Below the pieces are notes generated by a model that searched no databases, was not told the DNA's origin, and saw only the letters and a list, made by a program, of their open reading frames with translations. Positions 18,079-25,972 of a DNA stretch of 64,000 nucleotides are shown here, piece by piece (within the stretch, counting starts at the first letter, position 1; each line of letters begins with the position of its first letter). Both the position numbers and the translations under genes were made by a program. The DNA comes from GCA-2728135 sp002728135. GTDB taxonomy: Bacteria; Pseudomonadota; Alphaproteobacteria; UBA828. The stretch is from contig CAXEND010000005.1 of NCBI GenBank assembly GCA_963997635.1, positions 1 through 64,000 on the forward strand, written 5' to 3'.

Positions 18079-18627
18079 ATGAAAAAACTAAACGTTAATG
18101 CTGATTTGATTTTAGAAAATAGCTTTATTGGGGCTACCAGACAAATTTGTGTTGTAACTCCAGATTTTGATCGTACTGTTAGATCTTTTGTTGACACCTT
18201 GGGTATTGGACCATGGTGGATTAATGAGTATAGGCCACCTGAAATACACGGAACTACCTTCAGGGGTAAATCTGTAGAATATGGGATGAAAATTGGATTG
18301 GCATGGACTGGTGAGATGAACTGGGAAATTATTGAACCGCTCTTTGGCCCAAATATTTATACTGAATTTCTTGATAAAACAGATGGTAAGGGAGGGGTGC
18401 ATCACATAGGGTTTTTATCAGAAGATTTTGATAGTGAATGGTCTGAAACTATAAATTCTTTTGTAGGTCGAGGTCACATAATAGTCCAGGAGGGAGGCTG
18501 GAGGGGTGTCCAATGGGTATATTTTGAGGGAGATGACCCAGCACAGCCCCAATATGAACTTATCAGGCGCGATCCTGGATGGATTCGGCCAGAGCCTTTG
18601 AGGTGGTACCCTCATCCACCAAAATAA
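18079..18627 (+). CDS. VOC (glyoxalase/dioxygenase superfamily) protein
   Basis: A 182-residue vicinal-oxygen-chelate protein with two paired beta-alpha-beta modules. Module one runs from 'QICVVTPDFDRTVRSFVDTL' to 'NWEIIEPLFG', module two from 'GVHHIGFL' to 'YELIRRDPGW'. The H of 'VHHIGFL' and the E residues of 'WEIIEP' and 'YELI' are candidate metal ligands. It resembles the glyoxalase_4 group (methylmalonyl-CoA epimerase-like) more than ring-cleaving dioxygenases. Its role with the adjacent NTF2-like gene is unknown. Confidence 0.8.
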   Translation: MKKLNVNADLILENSFIGATRQICVVTPDFDRTVRSFVDTLGIGPWWINEYRPPEIHGTTFRGKSVEYGMKIGLAWTGEMNWEIIEPLFGPNIYTEFLDKTDGKGGVHHIGFLSEDFDSEWSETINSFVGRGHIIVQEGGWRGVQWVYFEGDDPAQPQYELIRRDPGWIRPEPLRWYPHPPK

Positions 18628-18670
18628 AATATTTTAAACTTATGATTGTTAACGTTGTAATTTAATTTTA

Positions 18671-20557
18671 ATGCTTCACATTAATGAACTTACACATGGT
18701 TTTGGTCCTAGACTAATATTCAATAAAGTATCTACCTATATCCCAAAAGGGCATAAGGTAGGGGTTGTAGGCTCTAATGGAACTGGGAAAAGTACGTTAT
18801 TTCGTCTCATTTCTCGGGAAATCAGCCCTGATTCAGGTAATATAAAAATAACTGGTAAATATCGGCTTGGTTTAGTATCCCAAGAAGCTCCGTCAGGAAC
18901 AAAAAATTTAATAGACAAGGTTCTGGAAGCAGATGAAGAATTGGTTAGGCTTGAGGCCAAAGCACTGGTCGCAACAAACCCAGCTGAAATATCTGAAATT
19001 CAGTTACGTCTGACAGATATTGGGGCACATTCTGCAAAGGCACGAGCTGCGACCATTCTTGCAGGTTTAGGGTTTTCGGATGAATTACAGAAACTACCAT
19101 GCGATTCTTTCTCCGGTGGTTGGAGGATGCGTGTGGCAATAGCAGCAACTTTGTTCTCCCGCCCAGATTTATTGTTACTAGATGAGCCAACAAATCATTT
19201 AGACTTAGAAGCTAGTATGTGGTTGGAAGGTTATCTCCAGAAATATGTTGGCACCTTACTTATTATTAGTCATGACCGAGCATTACTAAATAATTCAGTT
19301 GAGAATATACTGTTATTAGAAAATCAAAACCTCAAACTGTTTTCAGGAACTTATGACTCATTTGAAAAGATAAGAACTGCTGATAATTTGAGACTGCAGG
19401 CAAAAAGAAAAAAACAAATTAATGAAAGAGAACGCATACAAAGTTTTGTTGAACGTTTCAGGGCAAAAGCCACTAAGGCACGTCAGGCACAAAGTAGAAT
19501 AAAAAAATTATCCCGTATGGAGCCAATTGAAGAAATTTGTTCTAACAATGAAAAGAAATTTAACTTTACTATAAAAGATGAGCTGTCATCTCCCCTGGTA
19601 GCAATTGAATCTGTAGACTGTGGTTATAATGACGTCCCAGTACTAAGAGATCTCAATATTAGTCTAGATAAAGAAGACAGGGTAGCTCTTTTAGGGGCAA
19701 ACGGTAATGGCAAATCAACTCTTATTAAACTCGTTGCGGGGAAAATACATCCCTTATCTGGAGCTATACATAAGAATAAAAAATTAAGAATTGGTTATTT
19801 TTCTCAGCACCAGACAGAGGAGCTTAATTTAAACGAAACAGCGTACCAAATTTTAAAAAAACACTTATTAGATCAATCAGAGTTGCGTATCCGCTCTATT
19901 CTTGGAGGTTTTGGTTTCCAAGGCTCCCGGAGTGATGTTTGTGTTAGGCACTTGTCTGGGGGAGAAAAAGCCACTTTGCTTTTTTGTCTTTTAAGTCAAC
20001 AACAACCCCATATTTTATTGCTGGATGAGCCAACTAATCATCTCGATATTGATGCTCGGCAAGCCCTTGTGACTGCCCTTAATGATTATAAGGGAGCAAT
20101 AGTTCTTGTTAGCCATGATTCTCATATACTTGATCTGGTGGTCGATCGATTATGGCTTGTAGATGGAGGAGGTTGTAGAGATTTTGATGGAGATTTAAAT
20201 GACTATCGTAAGTTAACTACCGGGGAAAGAACTAAAAACAGGGTTTCTAACTCAAAACTACAGAACAAATTTAGGGAAAGCAAAGTCACTGAACGTAGAA
20301 ATCGTGCTTATGAGAGAAAAATTACTGCCTCTTTGCGCAAAGATATAAAGGATGCGGAAATTATATTAGAAAACGCAAATACTGAAGTTATTGCATTAGA
20401 AAAATTGTTAGCAAAGCCTGAAGTCTATACTGGTCCTACTTCAGATATGTTGCAATTAACTGAGAAGTTAGCTGAAGCCCGAAAAAAGCTTGCTGATGCT
20501 GAGGTGCGTTGGCTTGCGGCTGAAGAGAAACTAAATTTTGATATGGGGCATAAATAA
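18671..20557 (+). CDS. ABC-F family ATPase (YheS/Uup-type)
   Basis: A 628-residue protein with two ABC ATPase domains and no membrane spans. Domain 1 has Walker A 'GSNGTGKST' (34-42), signature 'SGGWRMR' and Walker B 'LLLDEPTNHLDLE'. Domain 2 has 'GANGNGKST' (about 343), 'LSGGEKA' and 'LLLDEPTNHLDI'. The basic linker between them contains 'RFRAKATKARQAQSRIKKL', typical of ABC-F proteins that act on the ribosome; a C-terminal coiled coil (about 535-625) follows. It probably resolves ribosome problems or aids assembly. It converges on yajQ with 27 bp between stops. Confidence 0.9.
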   Translation: MLHINELTHGFGPRLIFNKVSTYIPKGHKVGVVGSNGTGKSTLFRLISREISPDSGNIKITGKYRLGLVSQEAPSGTKNLIDKVLEADEELVRLEAKALVATNPAEISEIQLRLTDIGAHSAKARAATILAGLGFSDELQKLPCDSFSGGWRMRVAIAATLFSRPDLLLLDEPTNHLDLEASMWLEGYLQKYVGTLLIISHDRALLNNSVENILLLENQNLKLFSGTYDSFEKIRTADNLRLQAKRKKQINERERIQSFVERFRAKATKARQAQSRIKKLSRMEPIEEICSNNEKKFNFTIKDELSSPLVAIESVDCGYNDVPVLRDLNISLDKEDRVALLGANGNGKSTLIKLVAGKIHPLSGAIHKNKKLRIGYFSQHQTEELNLNETAYQILKKHLLDQSELRIRSILGGFGFQGSRSDVCVRHLSGGEKATLLFCLLSQQQPHILLLDEPTNHLDIDARQALVTALNDYKGAIVLVSHDSHILDLVVDRLWLVDGGGCRDFDGDLNDYRKLTTGERTKNRVSNSKLQNKFRESKVTERRNRAYERKITASLRKDIKDAEIILENANTEVIALEKLLAKPEVYTGPTSDMLQLTEKLAEARKKLADAEVRWLAAEEKLNFDMGHK

Positions 20558-20584
20558 ATTTATGTTCTTATATCAAAGCCTGAT

Positions 20585-21073
20585 TTAATCACGGAAATTT
20601 AAATATTGCAGTGGTTGTACAATATTCATATCTTTTACAACTTGGATGGCTTCTTGTAGATTGTCTCTTTTTTTTCCAGCAACTCTCAGTTCGTCACCTT
20701 GAATAGATGATTGAACCTTGATTTTTGAATTTTTGATTTGTTTTATTATTTTTTGAGCCAAGTCGCGTTCTATCCCACTAACGATCTTTACTTGTTGTCT
20801 TAAGGTTCCTCCTGTAGCATCTTCAGCTTTACCAAACTCAAAGAAACCACTTGAAACTTTTCTCTTGGCTAAATGACCACGAAACAATTCGTGGACTTGT
20901 TTTAATTTGTAGTCGTCATCGGCTTTTATAACCAATAATGTATTATCGGTTCGTTCAATGCTGCATTGTGAGCCCTTAAAGTCATATCTTTGATTGATTT
21001 CACGCATAGCAGATTGGATAGCATTATCAACTTCTGGAAGTTGAACTCTTGATACTATATCAAATGTGGGCAT
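20585..21073 (-). CDS. yajQ: YajQ-family nucleotide-binding protein (UPF0234)
   Basis: A 162-residue YajQ/DUF520 protein, full length for the family: 'MPTFDIVSRVQLPEVDNA', 'INQRYDFKGS', 'GFFEFGKAEDATGGTLRQ' and 'KIVSGIERDLAQKI' towards the end 'QVQ'-like 'AIQVVKD'. Family members bind nucleic acids or nucleotides, and some bind cyclic di-GMP; a transcription-linked role is reported in pathogens. It is a solitary minus-strand gene with a 150-bp upstream spacer shared with the divergent LLM gene. Confidence 0.9.
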   Translation of the reverse strand: MPTFDIVSRVQLPEVDNAIQSAMREINQRYDFKGSQCSIERTDNTLLVIKADDDYKLKQVHELFRGHLAKRKVSSGFFEFGKAEDATGGTLRQQVKIVSGIERDLAQKIIKQIKNSKIKVQSSIQGDELRVAGKKRDNLQEAIQVVKDMNIVQPLQYLNFRD

Positions 21074-21223
21074 TTAAGTTACTCCAAATTAATTATTTTT
21101 ATTAGATAATAGCATTTCATACTCAGTTTAACTTCAAATATTATATTGGTAAGGTAATTGATATACTAAACTTCTTTTTTATATTAATTTCGTAATTGGT
21201 GGATCTTAAATTAATTAACAATC

Positions 21224-22225
21224 ATGTTTGAAAACACCGTTTTTTCTGTTCTTGACCTTTCACCAATTATAAAAGGTGGCGATGCAGCTCAGGCTTTTGC
21301 TAATACGGTTGATCTAGCAAAGTGGGCAGAAAATTTGGGATATAGTAGGTACTGGCTTGCTGAACATCATAATATGCCAGGCCTTGCCTGTGCCGCAACT
21401 GCAGTATTAGTTGGTCATGTTGCAGGAGCAACAACTAAAATTAAGGTGGGAGCCGGAGGTATAATGTTACCTAATCATTCCCCTTTAATAATTGCAGAGC
21501 AATTTAGTGCTCTTGCTACTCTCTACCCTGGCCGCATAGAACTTGCCTTGGGACGTGCTCCAGGAACTGACAATCAAACAATGCAAGCTTTGCGAAGGTC
21601 ATCTAAAGAAGAAGTTAACCAATTTCCAAAAGATGTATTGGAATTACAGGCATATGTTGGGAGGCAGGTAGATGGTATAGAGGCTGTTCCATCATGCATA
21701 GTTCCAGGGCAAGGCTCGGATCTACCTATGTGGATTTTGGGTTCAAGCCTTTATGGTGCACAATTAGCAGCTGCTTTAGGGTTACCTTACGGTTTTGCAT
21801 CACATTTTGCTCCTTCATTATTGACCCAGGCTATTGAAATCTATAGAGAAACATTTAAACCATCGAATTATCTAGATAAGCCGTATGTATTAGCTGGCTT
21901 TAATGTTTTTGCTGCTGAAAATGATGAAACCGGAAGATTACTAATGAGTTCAGCCAAACAAGCATTTTTAAACTTACGGCGGGGAAAACCAATTCCGTTA
22001 CAGCCGCCATTAGAGAATTTTGATAGCCAAATATCAGAAACAGAAAAAGCTTTTCTTTCTAACCTGCTGGCATGTTCAGCTGTCGGAGGGCCAGATAAAG
22101 TAAAAGGAGAAATAGAAGAGTTTATAAAATTCACAGGCGTAGATGAGCTCATGATAGCGAGTCAGATATATGACCATAACGCAAGACTTAAATCATATCA
22201 GATTCTTGCTGAAAATTTTAGTTAG
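21224..22225 (+). CDS. Luciferase-like (MsnO8/YhbW-type) flavin monooxygenase
   Basis: A 333-residue LLM-class protein. The start 'SVLDLSPIIKGG', then 'RYWLAEHHNMPGLACAATAV', 'IKVGAGGIMLPNHSPL', 'YPGRIELALGRAPGTD' and 'WILGSSLYGAQLAAALG' match the MsnO8/YhbW subgroup, related to the luciferase alpha chain without light production. It should use reduced FMN and O2 on an unknown small molecule. It is distinct from the F420-like LLM protein at 15614-16588. It stands alone on the plus strand and converges on an MFS transporter gene. Confidence 0.87.
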   Translation: MFENTVFSVLDLSPIIKGGDAAQAFANTVDLAKWAENLGYSRYWLAEHHNMPGLACAATAVLVGHVAGATTKIKVGAGGIMLPNHSPLIIAEQFSALATLYPGRIELALGRAPGTDNQTMQALRRSSKEEVNQFPKDVLELQAYVGRQVDGIEAVPSCIVPGQGSDLPMWILGSSLYGAQLAAALGLPYGFASHFAPSLLTQAIEIYRETFKPSNYLDKPYVLAGFNVFAAENDETGRLLMSSAKQAFLNLRRGKPIPLQPPLENFDSQISETEKAFLSNLLACSAVGGPDKVKGEIEEFIKFTGVDELMIASQIYDHNARLKSYQILAENFS

Positions 22226-22275
22226 ATTTAAACAAAAATTTATAATTAGATATATGAAGATTTATAAAAGTCATT

Positions 22276-23571
22276 CTACTGTTGGACCCCACTATCAAGT
22301 CTTCTAGCACGACCAACTAATATACCAACAATAAACAGATTGATTATATTAAATACCAAAGCGTTAACAAAACTTAGTGTGTAAGAACCAGTTATATCGA
22401 AAAGTTTACCAGCAACCCAAGCTCCAATAGCCATACCTATTATAGTGGAAAAAAGTGCTAAACCTATTCTCCAGCCAGCTTCATGAGGCGGGAAGTATGT
22501 TCGAATGATCACGGCATAAGATGGAACTATTCCCCCCTGGGAAAGGCCAAAGCATGCAGAAATTATGTATAATCCCGTTAAACTATCAACGCCTAAAAAG
22601 GCGACAATTGCACAACATTGAAGACTTGAACCAAATAAAACTGTTTTTAGGCCTCCAATTTTGTCACAGATAAATCCTGATGCTAGTCTTGAAATGATGC
22701 CAAATCCAAACATCAAGCTTAACATCTCTGCACCACGTTGGGCAATGAATCCTAAGTCTGTGGCATAAGATACAATATGTGCTTGCGGCATTGACATTGC
22801 TATGCAGCAACCTATACCCGCACAACAGACTCCAAATTGAAGCGTTTGGGGTGAAAACCCCAGAGGTTTACTAAAGCGTTTTTCCATATGATCAGAATTC
22901 AATTTATTCAGATGCACTGGTCTACGCCAAAACATTAATGAAAGCGGAATCATGGAGCAAAGAGAAATTAATGCTATCCACTGTAAAGCTATACGCCACT
23001 CATAAGTATCAAACATTGTTTGAATAATAGGAGGCCAGATAGCTCCTGAAAAATAACTTCCAGAAATCACTATCGATAATGCTAAACCTCTTCTCGCTGT
23101 GAACCAATGAGATATATCTGACACAATCGGTGAAAAGGTTACAGAAGATCCCAAGAGGCCAGATAAGATAGAAAGAGATAATACATATTGCCAGAAATAT
23201 TCAGAAATACCGGCAAGATATATTCCCAGAGGAGCACACAAACTCCCTATTAATAGAGGTATGATAATCCCAAATTTATCAGCAAAGCGACCAAATATAA
23301 TCCCACCAGCTCCGTAACCAACCATGAAGAGAGCATAAGGTAAGGCCCCAAGAGAACGTGTTATACCGAATTCTAAAGCAACTGGTTTAAGTCCCACCAT
23401 TCCAATATACATAGCAGCTGTCCCCAAGGTCATGAGTAAAAAGCCAGCAGCAACTCTTATATTAGCATAAATGGGGGAGGAGTGCTCATAACCCGGACCT
23501 GTCATTCCTTCAGGGGCTTCGTTTATACTAGGTCTATCACTAGAATTTTTGTTTTTTATATTGAGACTCAT
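22276..23571 (-). CDS. MFS transporter (monocarboxylate/oxalate-formate antiporter type)
   Basis: A 431-residue, twelve-span major facilitator protein. The N-terminal half has 'GYGAGGIIFGRFADKFG' between spans 2 and 3 and the second half has 'SRLASGFICDKIGG', the repeated MFS loop motif. The pattern, with the long cytosolic N-terminus, is that of the OFA/monocarboxylate group, which exchanges or imports organic acids. Its ATG overlaps the last 4 bp of the upstream unknown gene (23568-23963), so the two are translationally coupled. Confidence 0.85.
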   Translation of the reverse strand: MSLNIKNKNSSDRPSINEAPEGMTGPGYEHSSPIYANIRVAAGFLLMTLGTAAMYIGMVGLKPVALEFGITRSLGALPYALFMVGYGAGGIIFGRFADKFGIIIPLLIGSLCAPLGIYLAGISEYFWQYVLSLSILSGLLGSSVTFSPIVSDISHWFTARRGLALSIVISGSYFSGAIWPPIIQTMFDTYEWRIALQWIALISLCSMIPLSLMFWRRPVHLNKLNSDHMEKRFSKPLGFSPQTLQFGVCCAGIGCCIAMSMPQAHIVSYATDLGFIAQRGAEMLSLMFGFGIISRLASGFICDKIGGLKTVLFGSSLQCCAIVAFLGVDSLTGLYIISACFGLSQGGIVPSYAVIIRTYFPPHEAGWRIGLALFSTIIGMAIGAWVAGKLFDITGSYTLSFVNALVFNIINLFIVGILVGRARRLDSGVQQ

Positions 23572-23963
23572 TTTACTGAAATTTTAAATTCTTTTCTTAC
23601 TAAGGGGTTAATTAGACCAGAATGATAAGTCAGTGCTAGTAATTCGTAATCTAGACCTTTAGAGTCATTTAGAGCAGTTGTTAATCGATTTTCAAGATTA
23701 GCAATACTTGAATTCTCTGATGAATAATCAAGAGATTCTCTGCCAATTAAAAGGTAAGCAAAAAAAGAGGCTGTTGAGGTGAGAGATGGATTTATATCGT
23801 TACCATAGTGTTTTTTGAGTAACTTTATTATGGTTATTAAGACCGCATCTGGAACAATATTAGGATGTATGCCAGATGCTCTTAATGCATCGCATAGTTC
23901 TTCAATTTTTCGAGATCGACCAAAAAGCTGAAGTCCAGGGAATAATGGAAGCCCAAAAACCAT
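23568..23963 (-). CDS. Hypothetical protein coupled to an MFS transporter
   Basis: A 131-residue protein of no recognised family, without signal peptide or membrane spans apart from a hydrophobic N-terminus ('MVFGLPLFPGLQLFG'). It is helical and contains 'IEELCDALRASGIHPNIVPDAV' and 'ENRLTTALNDSKGLDYELLAL'. Its stop overlaps the MFS start by 4 bp (ATGA), so it is likely made with the transporter. It could modulate the transporter, but nothing in the sequence shows this. Confidence 0.6.
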   Translation of the reverse strand: MVFGLPLFPGLQLFGRSRKIEELCDALRASGIHPNIVPDAVLITIIKLLKKHYGNDINPSLTSTASFFAYLLIGRESLDYSSENSSIANLENRLTTALNDSKGLDYELLALTYHSGLINPLVRKEFKISVK

Positions 23964-24144
23964 GACTAAAATATCTCCTTTAGTATACGGTTATTATTTT
24001 ATGCTCTCATGTTAATATTGAAATAAAATATCAAACTATTTTCCATATTGAGGTCATTGATATGAACCAATGCCGGATAATTTTCCTAAATACATTTTGT
24101 GTGGATGTTTTAGTCTACCTATTGAAGTATAAGGGAGTACAATT

Positions 24145-24816
24145 ATGATTATCTTAAGAAGTTTAAAATATACCTTTATATTCTTTTTTACCTGTTCTTT
24201 TTTGATAGTTTTATTACCTATAAATATTGCTTTTTCTGAGAATAGGAACTCTCAGATTATTATAGCCAAATCATTGCAAGATAAAGTAGAGATTGTAAGA
24301 CAGAGCAATAAAGTTGAGGCTAAGAATATAAGACAGCAAAATCGAAATGAGATAAAAAATATTCGCTCAAAAACTCGAACGGAACTTTTAGAAAACCGTA
24401 GACGTGCAAAACTAGAGGCTAGTTCAGAACGTAGTAAGCATAGTTTTCAAATAAATAATATGCGCCTTCAGAACCAGCAAAAGGCTAATGACTTAACTGA
24501 AAAGAATCGCCATAAAGCACAAAAAATTATTACTGGTGAAGGCAATCAAATAGAAAATTCTCTGAAAACCTTGATTAAGCAAGAGATAAACCTTGCACGT
24601 ATTCTCCATAAAAATGAGAATATTTCTGAGTTACAAAAGGCAAGAGATGAATTTAAAAAGGAACTTAAACGATCAAAAGAAGAGCAAAGAAGGCATAGAA
24701 GGTTGAATAAAGCAAACGCTGAAGAAATGAGATTATTGCATCTCAATGAAATACGTTCAGAAATAGAAAGAAGTCGAATGGAATTGAGTATACAAAGAGA
24801 AAGTCACGAATATTGA
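24145..24816 (+). CDS. Exported, highly charged coiled-coil protein
   Basis: A 223-residue protein with a signal peptide or single N-terminal membrane span (about 5-30, ending near 'IAFSE') and then a nearly continuous charged helix from about 40 to the end. The helix is rich in Arg, Lys, Glu, Asn and Gln with repeated 'IRQQNRNEIKNIRSK'-type patterns, without cysteines or prolines, so it is expected to form a long coiled coil or single alpha-helix in the periplasm. No family is recognised. 'AAGGGAG' precedes the ATG. Confidence 0.6.
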   Translation: MIILRSLKYTFIFFFTCSFLIVLLPINIAFSENRNSQIIIAKSLQDKVEIVRQSNKVEAKNIRQQNRNEIKNIRSKTRTELLENRRRAKLEASSERSKHSFQINNMRLQNQQKANDLTEKNRHKAQKIITGEGNQIENSLKTLIKQEINLARILHKNENISELQKARDEFKKELKRSKEEQRRHRRLNKANAEEMRLLHLNEIRSEIERSRMELSIQRESHEY

Positions 24817-24928
24817 TTTCGATGTAGATATAAGCTTTAATTTTACGTTATAATTAACAATGATAAATATTTGTCTGCAATATATATTTGCAACTGTCAC
24901 TAGTTTTAATATTTAGGTAATTTAACCT

Positions 24929-25225
24929 ATGCCCATTTTACGTCAACTAGCTTGGACGGCACTTAAGAGAGCTGCATCAAATCCGCGGGTGCAGCAAAAG
25001 GCTATTGATACTGTTAAAGCAGTAGATAAAAAAATGGATCAAGCTGCAGAAAAAGCAGTGAGGAAGATTGGAGGGTCGAGTCCAGCAAGTGAGTTCATAG
25101 ATAAAACTGATAAAAAAATAGATGCTGCTGCTGAACGTGTTGGTCAGATAGCTGCATCAGATGACCCTGCAAGAGAGTTTGGGCGTGTAATTGGAAACCT
25201 TTTCCTAAATAAAGAGAAAAAGTAA
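24929..25225 (+). CDS. Small helical hypothetical protein
   Basis: A 98-residue soluble protein with a repeated pattern: 'DKKMDQAAEKAVRKIG' (about 33-48) and 'DKKIDAAAERVGQIA' (about 61-75) are copies of one helical unit, each preceded by 'AIDTVKAV' or 'EFIDKT' material. The N-terminus 'PILRQLAWTALKRAA' is amphipathic and basic. No family is recognised. Its stop is directly adjacent to the stop of the convergent exported protein gene at 25226. Confidence 0.6.
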   Translation: MPILRQLAWTALKRAASNPRVQQKAIDTVKAVDKKMDQAAEKAVRKIGGSSPASEFIDKTDKKIDAAAERVGQIAASDDPAREFGRVIGNLFLNKEKK

Positions 25226-25840
25226 TTATTCTTCATTATTGCTCCACCTTGAGGAAGCTAAAGATTTTGCCCTTAAAATACCTCTATTATGTGAGTTAAG
25301 GCTATGCTTAATCTCTTCAAGGCTTAAAATAGGTTCTTCGCCGGCACGAAACATAGCCCCACTTGATGCAGCGATGAGAATTACTTCCATCATCGTAGCT
25401 ATATCTTGCCTCATACCTAATTTTGCAAGTCTATTACTTTTGTTAGCAAGTTCCCGATGCTCTGATAAAGCATCTTTAAATTCTTGAGTTTCAATGTCCT
25501 CACCAGAATTCCAGCTTAGCTTTGCACTTTGCCACATAGAATGCAAAAGATTCACCCGTCTAATCAAATCAAATTCAAGCATAGATTCATATATTTTTAG
25601 TCCACCTACTTTCTTTACTGCATTTTCTGAAACTTCAGACCAAAAAACTTTGTGCATCTCAGTAGTTAAATTACCTTTAGGTCCAAGGATAGAAGCAACT
25701 ATTGCAACTTGACCTTGTGTAAATTCAATAATTGGGGGTTCATAATTTTTCTCTTTTGCTTGGACGACCCCACAATAAAAAAAAAGTAAGAAATAAATTT
25801 TGAGAGATATAAAAGCTAAATCTTTAATATACCCATGCAT
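25226..25840 (-). CDS. Exported hypothetical protein
   Basis: A 204-residue protein with an N-terminal signal peptide (hydrophobic 'FISLKIYFLLFFYCGVVQA', cleavage likely after residue 28). The mature part is mainly helical: 'GQVAIVASILGPKG', a central 'SMLEFDLIRRVNLLHSMWQS', then 'RQDIATMMEVILIAASSGAM', which could be a buried helix. No family or catalytic motif is recognised. Its stop abuts the stop of the convergent 98-residue protein gene. It lies downstream of the hyuB terminator and is probably transcribed on its own. Confidence 0.6.
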   Translation of the reverse strand: MHGYIKDLAFISLKIYFLLFFYCGVVQAKEKNYEPPIIEFTQGQVAIVASILGPKGNLTTEMHKVFWSEVSENAVKKVGGLKIYESMLEFDLIRRVNLLHSMWQSAKLSWNSGEDIETQEFKDALSEHRELANKSNRLAKLGMRQDIATMMEVILIAASSGAMFRAGEEPILSLEEIKHSLNSHNRGILRAKSLASSRWSNNEE

Positions 25841-25880
25841 TGTGATCTACTTTCTCCAGAAATTTCTTAATAAACAGATT

Positions 25881-25931
25881 AAAAAAATCAGATAAAACCT
25901 TAGATTTAGGTTGCAAAAAGACCTTTATCTG
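25881..25931 (-). terminator. Candidate intrinsic terminator downstream of hyuB
   Basis: Inverted repeat arms 'CAGATAAA' at 25889-25896 and 'TTTATCTG' at 25924-25931, perfect over 8 bp, with a smaller hairpin possible inside the loop. On the minus strand the repeat is followed by a run of seven T residues at 25881-25887. It sits 42 bp after the hyuB stop, the right place and orientation to end the hyuA-hyuB transcript. The long loop lowers confidence. Confidence 0.5.
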
Positions 25932-25972
25932 TAATTTTCCAGATATACTAAAAACTAAATTGTTGCATTTGG

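Noticed and set aside
24061..24147. 28-codon ATG frame overlapping the start of the exported coiled-coil gene
   Set aside because: It overlaps the next start by 4 bp, which could mean a leader peptide, but there is no ribosome site or recognisable content.
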